NCBI GenBank assembly: GCA_049509675.1
Contig: JBEKZQ010000195.1
Span: forward strand, 1 to 15,915
Direction: 5' to 3'
DNA from: JBEKZQ01 sp049509675
Lineage (GTDB): Bacteria; Planctomycetota; Planctomycetia; Pirellulales; Thermoguttaceae
Length of the DNA stretch: 15,915 nucleotides
Made by a program: the position numbers and the translations under genes. Below, piece by piece: positions 1 to 5,590 of this stretch. Below the pieces are notes generated by a model. The model made no database searches. It was given only the letters and a program-made list of their open reading frames with translations, and was not told the DNA's origin. Position 1 is the stretch's first letter. The number at the start of each line of letters is the position of its first letter.

Positions 1-181
1 CGGCGCTTTGACGAACTTGTTCAAATGTAGTGAAGACTTTGACCCAAAAATGAACGTAAGTCCTTTACTGACAACAAACCAACCCGCGCAACAGCGTAAC
101 TTGGGCTAGGAAGTGCGCGATAAGCTCGATTCCCGCACTGCGCGGCCCGTGGCCTCGCCCATTCCAGGACAGCGACCCCTG
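1..181. other. Leader region without a supported gene
   Basis: AT-rich at its left end (1-80). The frame leading into the sigma factor is open from 110 (after TAG 107-109) and contains a GTG at 113, but the typical ECF N-terminus begins at ATG 182. I see no tRNA, repeat or clear promoter. Confidence 0.4.
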
Positions 182-742
182 ATGGCAAGAACCTCGCCCA
201 CCGACGAACAACTTGTGGCCGAAGCGCGGCTCGGCAGCGAGGATGCCATGGTGGCACTGTAGGAGCGATATCGCCCGAGGGTCATGGGGTTTGCCCTGCG
301 CATGACCGGCGAGCTCGACCTGGCCGAAGAGGTGTTCTGTGAGACCTTCGCCGCATTCTTTCGCACGTTGGAGCGGTATGAGTCGCGGGGCCAGCTCAGC
401 GCCTTTCTCCTGAGAATCGCACGCAGCAAGCTGGCGAACGAAATGAATGCCCGCCGCCGCTTTAGCCGGGGGCCATGCCAGGAGAGGGAGATCGAGGAGA
501 CCATCAGTCCTGCCCCTCTTCCAGAGGATGCTGCACAGTCGGCGGAACTGGCGGACTTGGCCCAACGCAGCCTGATGAGCCTTTCCCCGCAGTTGCGCGA
601 GGTGATTGTCCTGCGCCTGTACGAAGGGCTTGACTACGCGAGTATCGCCGAGGTCGTCGGCACTAGCGCCGCCACCGCTCGCAGCCGGATGCGATACGCG
701 CTGCAATCGCTACGACAAATTATGGATGGCATCTTGAAGTGA
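182..742 (+). pseudogene. ECF-type RNA polymerase sigma factor, interrupted by an in-frame stop
   Basis: The product resembles an extracytoplasmic-function sigma-70 factor of about 186 residues. From ATG 182 the frame reads MARTSPTDEQLVAEARLGSE, a normal ECF N-terminus, then hits TAG at 260-262 just after MVAL, where the family normally has Tyr or Phe before ERYRPRV. The same frame continues without a break from ATG 284 (MGFALRMTGELDLAEEVF) to TGA 740-742. Sigma region 2 spans the stop and runs to about residue 95; region 4 is near the C-terminus (LSPQLREVIVLRLYEGLDYA, then a helix-turn-helix with ATARSRMRYAL). No anti-sigma gene follows. Either this is a recent nonsense pseudogene, a sequencing error, or a shortened 152-residue product starts at 284 and lacks sigma helix 1. 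No convincing ribosome binding site precedes 284. The family call is firm; functionality is doubtful. Confidence 0.8.
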
Positions 743-889
743 AGCGAGTATACCGGCATAGTTCGTGATCTCCACCGCGTCAAGTTGGCGGTGGTTGCGA
801 AGGTAAGTACCCTATGAAGTGAGGTGTCTGAAGTCTGACATCGCTGACATGATGACCAACCACTCTCGTAGTTACGGCAGTCGGGGCTT

Positions 890-990
890 GGCAGAAAACT
901 CGGCAGAAAAAGACGGCAGAACAGTGCCGAATCGTGCAGGAGATTGCAGGTCGCCAAGACGAGAAAACCCCGGAAAATGCCGCAGAACAC
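890..990 (+). repeat. Cluster of GGCAGAA(A/C)A short direct repeats
   Basis: GGCAGAAAA occurs at 890-898 and 902-910, GGCAGAACA at 915-923, a related GCAGAACAC at 982-990, and a partial GGCAG at 876-880. The three central copies are spaced 12 and 13 bases apart, about one helical turn. They lie beside the tRNA fragment, so they could be arm-type recombinase sites or simply a degenerate tandem repeat. The sequence shows the spacing; the role is inferred. Confidence 0.45.
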
Positions 991-1037
991 GGGGCATTGG
1001 CTGCCTGCGTGCTCATCCCAATTGAGCTACGGGGACC
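965..1037 (-). pseudogene. Partial/degenerate tRNA (5' half), possible attachment-site scar
   Basis: Read on the minus strand from 1036, the sequence gives a textbook tRNA 5' half: acceptor strand GTCCCCG (1030-1036), TA at positions 8-9, D-stem GCTC/GAGC (1024-1027 with 1011-1014), and a nine-base D-loop AATTGGGAT with the conserved GG. Beyond it the cloverleaf fails: no consistent anticodon stem and no GTTCRA T-loop. A CGGGG at 968-972 sits at nearly the right distance to pair with CCCCG of the acceptor strand. It therefore looks like a tRNA whose 3' two-thirds were replaced or decayed, as at the edge of an integrated element. The amino-acid identity cannot be read. Confidence 0.5.
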
Positions 1038-1176
1038 TTTTTTCTAAACTCTTTACGCACAAAGGGGTTCGGAATACAATTCCGGCGTTGGGAATTTCTT
1101 GTGGCAGATTCCGAGGCTGCTTTCGCCGTTCACACGGCTGAATTCTACCGAAAACCACAAGCCACAAGGAGGATCC

Positions 1177-1245
1177 ATGGTCCTATCCCTCACCCGTCGC
1201 CAAGCACTCCCCGTTTTTATAGCCGATTGCCCCGGCCACGGCTAG
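1177..1245 (+). CDS. Candidate 22-residue ORF with a strong ribosome binding site
   Basis: AAGGAGG at 1167-1173 lies four bases before ATG 1177, one of the best Shine-Dalgarno matches in the window. The frame encodes 22 residues (MVLSLTRRQALPVFIADCPG, then HG) and stops at TAG 1243-1245, shortly before the 3' end of the opposing BBP7 gene at 1295. The RRQAL start resembles the beginning of Tat-exported planctomycete proteins such as the DUF1501 family, so this may be the decapitated 5' end of a deleted gene. It could equally be a chance frame. Function is unknown. Confidence 0.2.
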   Translation: MVLSLTRRQALPVFIADCPGHG

Positions 1246-1294
1246 CCCCGGGATCGCGGCCCCGTGCGAAAAAGCGGACGTCGAACAGGCTTGC

Positions 1295-2383
1295 TTACCA
1301 GGTCACTTCCACTCCGGCGTTGACGCCGTGCATGAGCAAATCTTCTTTGACGTTGACGCCGGCGGCCTGGATGTTCAACAGGCCGGTGGCGAAGATCTGC
1401 TGCGGCGCCAAGGCCACGCCGTCGGCTGCCAGTAAGCGGTAGCCGCCGCGGAGGGCGAAGTGCGGCGAGACTTGATATACGGCATTCAGGCCGATTTCGC
1501 CGAAGAAGGCGGCACAATCCTTGCGAGCGGAGGCCGAGACCGGACCGTTAGGAGTATAGATTGTGCCTCCGCCGTCGTCGAACGCGCTCTGCTGAGAGGC
1601 CCCGTTGTAGAACAGCCCGGCCTTCAAAATCCCTTCCACGCGGAAACGGCTGCCGGGATGTCCCCAGAGTTCCGCATCGACGCCCAGTTGGCAACCGTAC
1701 AGTTGGTTGTTGGCATTGACGGAGTGTTGATAGGGCACGGGGAGGGGTGACTCGGTGCCGCTGACCAGATACTGCTCGCGGAGTTCCAGCCAACGGAAAC
1801 CGATCATGGGCGTGAGCCAGTCGTTATAACGCCGCCGCAGGTTCAGTTCGGCGCTGTAGAACTGGCTGCGGTAATCGAACTGAGCGGTGGTCACGTTGGG
1901 GCCGCCCGTTCCGTCAACGTTCAGCAGGTAGTACAAGGTGGGCCCGGCACTACTGGGCGCCGGGAAATTGCAGGTCGCTTTCCAACCATCGATGCCGAAA
2001 CAGTTGCTTTCCAGGTCCCAGTCCGAATCGCCGTGATAGATCAGGCTCAGTCGCGGCGCGACGGCCGCCCGGGATTGGAGGCAGGAGGCGTCGAGGAGGC
2101 CCGCTCCGCTGGGTTGAGCCAGCAAGAGTGGCTGGTCTGGCGTAACGCGCCACAAGAACATGGCGTCGGCGGTGACCGTCCAGCGGGGGTTGCAGCAGGC
2201 GACCTCGGGGAGAGCGATGGGCGGATCGTCCTCTTGCGGCCGCGGCGCGGCGCTGGGGGCGGCGCAACTGTAAGTTTCCGGCTCGGTAATCAGGCCGCCG
2301 CAGTTCGCATCGTCGGCCCGCATTGTTGCCGTCAAACTCAGCGTAAACAGCACGGCTGCCGGTAGAATCGTTCCAAGCCGCAT
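1295..2383 (-). CDS. BBP7-family outer-membrane beta-barrel protein (DUF1551-like)
   Basis: A 362-residue exported barrel. Residues 1-23 form a Sec signal peptide (MRLGTILPAAVLFTLSLTAT, then MRA|DD). The mature part starts with a loop rich in Pro and Cys, followed by the family's typical opening strand WTVTADAMFLWR near residue 68. Alternating aromatic strands follow: LSLIYHGDSDWDLE, QFYSAELNLRRRYNDWLTPM, IGFRWLELREQYLV, FFGEIGLNAVYQVSPHFALR and GGYRLLAADGVALAPQQI. The chain ends in EVTW, a terminal aromatic as expected for BAM-dependent barrels. AAAGGA (2391-2396 on the complement) lies seven bases before ATG 2381-2383 and fixes the start. The gene is divergent from the calpain-like protease. 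BBP7 proteins are abundant and poorly characterised in Planctomycetota; a porin or adhesion role is inferred. The family call is confident. Confidence 0.85.
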   Translation of the reverse strand: MRLGTILPAAVLFTLSLTATMRADDANCGGLITEPETYSCAAPSAAPRPQEDDPPIALPEVACCNPRWTVTADAMFLWRVTPDQPLLLAQPSGAGLLDASCLQSRAAVAPRLSLIYHGDSDWDLESNCFGIDGWKATCNFPAPSSAGPTLYYLLNVDGTGGPNVTTAQFDYRSQFYSAELNLRRRYNDWLTPMIGFRWLELREQYLVSGTESPLPVPYQHSVNANNQLYGCQLGVDAELWGHPGSRFRVEGILKAGLFYNGASQQSAFDDGGGTIYTPNGPVSASARKDCAAFFGEIGLNAVYQVSPHFALRGGYRLLAADGVALAPQQIFATGLLNIQAAGVNVKEDLLMHGVNAGVEVTW

Positions 2384-2390
2384 AATCGAT

Positions 2391-2396
2391 TCCTTT
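2391..2396 (-). promoter_or_regulatory. Ribosome binding site of the BBP7 gene
   Basis: AAAGGA on the minus strand with a seven-base spacer to ATG 2383-2381. It supports this start for the signal-peptide-bearing protein. Confidence 0.6.
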
Positions 2397-2417
2397 CATG
2401 CGCAAGGCCATGCGCAG

Positions 2418-2431
2418 TCCTGACATCAGGA
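2418..2431. promoter_or_regulatory. Small perfect dyad TCCTGA-CA-TCAGGA, candidate operator
   Basis: A six-base inverted repeat with a two-base centre lies 35-48 bases upstream of the BBP7 start codon, where the promoter or 5' leader should be. A direct repeat CATGCGCA (2397-2404 and 2409-2416) lies between it and the gene. It could be an operator for a dimeric regulator or an mRNA hairpin; no regulator is identifiable. Confidence 0.25.
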
Positions 2432-2497
2432 TCGGCCGAGATTTCCGTTGCGAACAAGGAATCCGTTACCGGCGGCACGATCCGGACGACCGGAAAA

Positions 2498-2641
2498 GTC
2501 AGGAGTTAGGAGTCAGGAGTTAGAAGTTAGGAGTTAGAAGTTAGGAGTTAGAAGTTAGGAGTTGGAATCGCCGCACCCTACCTACCACCTACTGCCTACC
2601 GCCTCCCAGCTTCTAACTTCTGACTCCTAACTTCTAACTCC
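2498..2641. repeat. 14-base tandem repeat with an inverted partner
   Basis: GAAGTTAGGAGTTA is present in tandem at 2523-2536, 2537-2550 and 2551-2564 (last base G), preceded by degenerate copies from 2498. About 45 bases further on, 2611-2641 carries the reverse complement of two units, so the region can form a long imperfect stem. The array fills the divergent intergenic region between the BBP7 and protease genes, ending 90 bases before the protease start. Such GTTAGGAGTTAGAAG-type arrays recur in planctomycete genomes. Confidence 0.8.
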
Positions 2642-2716
2642 TTTTCCGCGACGTATGCTTGTACGGAGGCTCCTCCAAGGTCGCGCCCGACATTCTTCTC
2701 AGTGCGCCCGATTTCC

Positions 2717-2722
2717 AAGGGA
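2717..2722 (+). promoter_or_regulatory. Ribosome binding site deciding the protease start
   Basis: AAGGGA lies eight bases before ATG 2731. It favours this start over the in-frame TTG at 2659, which has no Shine-Dalgarno sequence and lies close to the repeat array. Confidence 0.65.
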
Positions 2723-2730
2723 ACATCACC

Positions 2731-4647
2731 ATGCTCAACATCTTGCGTCGAGAGAAGGTTTTTCGCAAGAACCGCACCAAGAGCGTCGCTCGAAGGCATT
2801 TGCGGCTGGAATTGCTGGAGCCGCGATGGACACTGAGCGCCCACTCGCTGACGCATGCCTTGGCCGCCGCGCGGCCGAGCGTGGCCGCGGCCGCCAGTGC
2901 CTTGCCCAAGCTGGTGACCGGCACGGCGGCGGACCTTTCGGTACTGGGGGCCTACGTCGCGGGAGAAAGCACGCTGATGTACGTGTGGTCGGTGAGCACG
3001 CTGCCCGGCGGCGCGGCCGCCCCCAGCTTCACGGTCAACGACAGTAATGCGGCCAAGCACACGACCGTCACCTTCGCGGCGGCCGGCACCTACGGCCTGT
3101 CCGTGCTGATCCTCGCCCCGGACGAACAGTCAACCACCAGCACGCTCAAGCTGACGGTCAGCCAAGCGCTGACGCAAATCATGGTCAATCCGGGCATCGT
3201 GAGCGTGTCGGACGGCGCCACGGAGCAGTTTGCCGCCCTCGGCTTCGACCAATTCGGCAAGCCTTTGGCAGCGGCGCCCAAATTCAAGTGGACGGCCAGC
3301 GAGGGCACGATCAGCGCGGGAGGTCTTTTCACTGCCCCGCCCGGCAACGGCGTGGTCACCGTCATGGCCACGGCGGGATCGCTTCACAGCACGGCCAATG
3401 TCACCGTCGCCAACTTCTTGGGCCTGACCGATTCGGCCTTGGCCGCTCTCACCCAAAACCTGTTCACGCGCGACGGATCAGTCACCCGGGCGGACATGAT
3501 CCAGATTCTCGTCAAGGTCGATCAGGCGGGCCGGGTCGTCAGCGGCGCCGATTTCAACGATCTGAAAACGATCCTCAACGATGCGGCCGTGCTGAACATG
3601 CCGGGCTACGTGCAGGTGCTGGCCGGCGACATCGTCAACGGCAACACGGCCAACGCCGATTATCAGGGCCAGCCCTTGGGCGAGCTCGCGGCCGGAAGCC
3701 CTTCCACCACCCTTTACAAACTGACGGCCAAGTGGTTCTACGGCGCCGACCATCCCGTGGCGAGCGGCTACACGTATCGCGCCATTGCCGGTTCTCTGTT
3801 CGGCAGTGGTCTCTCGTTCGGTCCTTCGTACACCGACCTGTTTCAAGGCGGTTTGGGCGACTGCTACTTCCTTTCCACGCTGGGCAGCATCGCCGAGCGG
3901 GCGCCCGACGCCATCGAGAACATGTTCATCGCCAACGGCGACAACACCTGGACGGTTCGCTTCTACGTGGGCGGCACGGCCGACTACGTGACCGTGGACA
4001 ACATGCTGCCTGTTGATAGCTCGGGGCGCCTCGTCTATGCGAACTATTCCCCCGGTCCCGGCTACGGCGGCAACAAGTTGTGGGTCCCGTTGGCGGAGAA
4101 GGCCTACGCCCAATGGAACGAGACCGGCAACGAAGGCCGCGACGGGCAGAACAACTATGCCGGCATTGCAGGCGGATGGATGGACGTGGTGTACGCCCAA
4201 ACGCTGGGCTATGCCGCAACGGACTACTATTACCAGCCGGCGGACGAGCAGACGCTGATTTCCGCCTTGGCCGCCAATCAATCGGTAACGACCGGCACAA
4301 ACAGCAACGGGGGCGACGGCTTGTACGGAGAGCACGCCTACGTGGTGCTGAGCTACAATAGTGGCGCGCAAACCTTCATGCTCTACAACCCGTGGGGCTC
4401 GAACCAGCCCGGCCCGCTCACTTGGAACCAGTTGGTCGCGGATTGCGATGTCTTTACCATCGCCGATCCCACGGGCACGGTGCCGATTTCCGCCCCGCGC
4501 GTGGGCACGGGTGGGCAAGCCGCCCATGTCGCCCAGGGCGGGCCGAGCCATGCCGCGGGCCTCGCGTCCTGGCTTGACGGCGGCAATCTGGCGGCCGCGC
4601 ACAAACTGTCGCTGGCCGCGATCGACCAACTCTTCGCCGCGACGTAA
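2731..4647 (+). CDS. Surface calpain-family (C2) cysteine protease with LEPR motif and Ig-like domains
   Basis: A 638-residue protein. The N-terminus carries a basic stretch followed by LRLELLEPRWTLSA (about residues 22-36), the planctomycete LEPR-type motif thought to mark proteins for export. Residues about 60-150 resemble a PKD/REJ-like beta-sandwich (LMYVWSVSTLPGG, ending STLKLTVSQ). Residues about 151-230 resemble a bacterial Ig-like (BIG2) domain (TQIMVNPGIVSVSDGATEQF, ending TANVTVAN). The calpain-like catalytic domain follows: Cys378 in QGGLGDCYFLS, His535 in GEHAYVVLSY and Asn553 in LYNPWG form the expected C-H-N triad. Calpains cleave proteins; no EF-hands are visible, so calcium dependence is unclear. 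The C-terminal tail (after about 590) is Ala-rich and unassigned. The gene is divergent from the BBP7 gene and convergent with the membrane-protein frame, which it overlaps by 194 bases. Family call is strong; substrate unknown. Confidence 0.85.
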   Translation: MLNILRREKVFRKNRTKSVARRHLRLELLEPRWTLSAHSLTHALAAARPSVAAAASALPKLVTGTAADLSVLGAYVAGESTLMYVWSVSTLPGGAAAPSFTVNDSNAAKHTTVTFAAAGTYGLSVLILAPDEQSTTSTLKLTVSQALTQIMVNPGIVSVSDGATEQFAALGFDQFGKPLAAAPKFKWTASEGTISAGGLFTAPPGNGVVTVMATAGSLHSTANVTVANFLGLTDSALAALTQNLFTRDGSVTRADMIQILVKVDQAGRVVSGADFNDLKTILNDAAVLNMPGYVQVLAGDIVNGNTANADYQGQPLGELAAGSPSTTLYKLTAKWFYGADHPVASGYTYRAIAGSLFGSGLSFGPSYTDLFQGGLGDCYFLSTLGSIAERAPDAIENMFIANGDNTWTVRFYVGGTADYVTVDNMLPVDSSGRLVYANYSPGPGYGGNKLWVPLAEKAYAQWNETGNEGRDGQNNYAGIAGGWMDVVYAQTLGYAATDYYYQPADEQTLISALAANQSVTTGTNSNGGDGLYGEHAYVVLSYNSGAQTFMLYNPWGSNQPGPLTWNQLVADCDVFTIADPTGTVPISAPRVGTGGQAAHVAQGGPSHAAGLASWLDGGNLAAAHKLSLAAIDQLFAAT

Positions 4648-5440
4648 GGCAAGTAGAAAAATAGCTTGGCCGGTTGCCCGTAGGACGGATTGCCAATCCG
4701 TCCCACTGGTCTGTCCAACTTGAGTTTACGGGTGCCACGGTTGGCTTGTCCAACCGTGTTTTCAGCACTGCTGGGCAAGCCGGGCACCGACCGGAGGTTG
4801 GTCGTGGCACCCAACCGGTAATGTCGAAAGCTCCTTGCCCTCTCCCCGGGGGAGAGGGAACTGAGCGTTCCCATCTTCTTGCGGGCGAGAGAAACTGCTC
4901 GCGTCGGCGGCGGGCCAGTTGCCGCTCGATCTTGCGCCGCCACTGCGTGCTCATGCGACCGCAAAAGTAGGTGGCCAGCGACATGACCAAGAGCACCGCC
5001 CCGCACCAGCTCAACGCCGAATGGCGGACTTCACCCATCCCCAGCAACATCGGATGGTCCAGCGGCGTGGCCAGGGCCATGGCAGCGCCCATCGCATAGA
5101 GGGCCGACACCGACGCGAAGACCAACATCAGCACCCACACGCTGGCCCAATCCGGCACGTTGAGCATCCAGGCAATGTAGATCGCCTGTACGAGCGCCAG
5201 CAGCAGCACCAGGCGGGCCCAGCCGGGTGCTGCCTCCACGTTCAGATGGTGCAACCAGCAGACGGGCATCAGGCTGAATGCCACCGCTGCCGCCAATCCC
5301 AACGACAGCCATTGCACGGCGCGAATCCGCCGCCGCTCCGCTTCGTAGGCGTCGGGCGGCACGTGCAGCGGCACAGGCGGGAAGAAGCCGGGGCCGAGAA
5401 CATGCTCCGTCAAGGCACGTAACTGTTCACCGATCGACAT
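4454..5440 (-). CDS. Unknown four-helix membrane protein, C-terminus extended through repeats
   Basis: Function not recognised. The first about 180 residues look like a real gene: a Pro-rich cytoplasmic start (GPGFFPPVPLHVPPDAYEAE), then four hydrophobic helices, around AVQWLSLGLAAAVAFSLMPV, LVLLLALVQAIYIAWML, WVLMLVFASVSALYAMGAAM and LSWCGAVLLVMSLATYFCG, then a basic tail (QWRRKIERQLARRRREQ). After about residue 182 (position near 4895) the frame translates the dispersed repeats (FLSPARRWERSVPSPPGRGQ) and the antisense of the protease gene, overlapping it by 194 bases before stopping. The genuine stop was probably lost to repeat insertion. Upstream, ATG 5438-5440 abuts a heptamer array and there is no Shine-Dalgarno sequence. 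The DUF11 gene lies upstream on the same strand. The start is reliable by composition; the last about 145 residues are doubtful. Confidence 0.6.
   Translation of the reverse strand: MSIGEQLRALTEHVLGPGFFPPVPLHVPPDAYEAERRRIRAVQWLSLGLAAAVAFSLMPVCWLHHLNVEAAPGWARLVLLLALVQAIYIAWMLNVPDWASVWVLMLVFASVSALYAMGAAMALATPLDHPMLLGMGEVRHSALSWCGAVLLVMSLATYFCGRMSTQWRRKIERQLARRRREQFLSPARRWERSVPSPPGRGQGAFDITGWVPRPTSGRCPACPAVLKTRLDKPTVAPVNSSWTDQWDGLAIRPTGNRPSYFSTCLTSRRRVGRSRPATVCARPPDCRRQARTRGPRHGSARPGRHGRLAHPCPRAGRKSAPCPWDRRW
4683..4703. repeat. Palindrome built on ACGGATTG-CCAATCCGT, possible terminator
   Basis: A near-perfect 21-base palindrome, GGACGGATTG and CAATCCGTCC around a single central C, lies 36 bases after the protease stop codon. 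Similar GGATTG/CAATCC palindromes are dispersed in planctomycete genomes. It could also act as a terminator hairpin for the protease, although no T-run follows. Confidence 0.6.
4731..4811. repeat. Nested inverted repeats GGTGCCACG...CGTGGCACC
   Basis: The outer arms GGTGCCACG (4731-4739) and CGTGGCACC (4803-4811) enclose CACGGTTGG (4736-4744) paired with CCAACCGTG (4750-4758), followed by ACTGCTGGGCAAGCCGGGCA. The nested arrangement is typical of dispersed REP/MITE-like units and would fold into a multi-hairpin RNA. It lies inside the read-through part of the minus-strand membrane-protein frame. Confidence 0.6.
4838..4858. repeat. Palindrome CCCTCTCCCC / GGGGAGAGGG
   Basis: A perfect ten-base inverted repeat with one central G. 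Its translation in the minus frame gives the SPPGRGQ-type peptide characteristic of this dispersed repeat. It is the third distinct repeat element within about 180 bases. Confidence 0.65.
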
Positions 5441-5569
5441 AGGGATTAGGGAATTGGGGATTGGGGATTGGGGATTGGGGATTGGGGATTAGGGATTAGG
5501 GATTAGGGATTAGGGATTAGGGATTAGGAGTGGATCGACCCGCTTGCGTCTAATCCCCAATCTCTAATG
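5441..5569. repeat. GGGGATT/AGGGATT heptamer tandem array with inverted partner
   Basis: About twelve heptamers, AGGGATT or GGGGATT, run from 5441 to about 5527. An inverted piece (TAATCCCCAATCTCTAATG) follows at 5551-5569, so a stem can form. The G-tracts recur every seven bases, compatible with G-quadruplex formation on the plus strand. The array fills the gap between the DUF11 gene (stop 5591) and the membrane-protein start (5440), both on the minus strand. Confidence 0.85.
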
Positions 5570-5590
5570 CCTCCCCCGCTCCCGGTCAAG

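Larger units (their letters stand above)
856..1047 (+). pseudogene. Start-less open frame ending in the tRNA fragment; possible integrase tail
   Basis: A frame without a start codon is open from 856 (after TGA 853-855) to TAA 1045-1047. It encodes a charged, low-complexity stretch (QKTRQKKTAEQCRIVQEIAG, then RQDEKTPENAAEHGA) and then reads across the antisense of the tRNA D-arm as IPIELRG. Tyrosine recombinase genes of integrated elements often end by reading into the tRNA target site, and such charged tails with a KTPE-like segment resemble ones I recall from planctomycete integrases. No catalytic R-H-R-Y residues are present. The assignment is an inference from context and style. Confidence 0.2.
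743..1294. other. Low-GC, gene-poor stretch between sigma pseudogene and BBP7 gene
   Basis: No convincing intact gene is present in these roughly 550 bases. Base composition is more AT-rich than the flanking genes. The stretch contains the GGCAGAA repeats, the partial tRNA and a 22-codon frame with a strong ribosome binding site, all listed separately. A run of T follows the tRNA acceptor strand at 1038-1043 on the plus strand. The composition and debris suggest a past insertion and deletion. Confidence 0.5.

Noticed and set aside
65..706. A 213-codon frame on the minus strand opposite the sigma factor
   Set aside because: Translation has no domain character and the opposing frame clearly encodes sigma regions 2 and 4, even though it is interrupted.
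965..1037. Complete functional tRNA
   Set aside because: Only acceptor 5' strand and D-arm are canonical; no proper anticodon stem-loop with T33 and no T-loop could be folded.
2498..2641. CRISPR array
   Set aside because: Repeats are contiguous 14-mers without unique spacers, and no cas gene is present; the heptamer array at 5441-5527 is rejected for the same reason.
2659..2730. Upstream TTG start adding 24 residues to the calpain-like protein
   Set aside because: No ribosome binding site and not conserved-looking sequence; ATG 2731 has AAGGGA at ideal spacing and begins directly before the LEPR region.
3478..4629. A 383-codon open frame on the minus strand opposite the calpain-like gene
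   Set aside because: No recognisable domain; the plus-strand frame has an intact catalytic triad and a good start.
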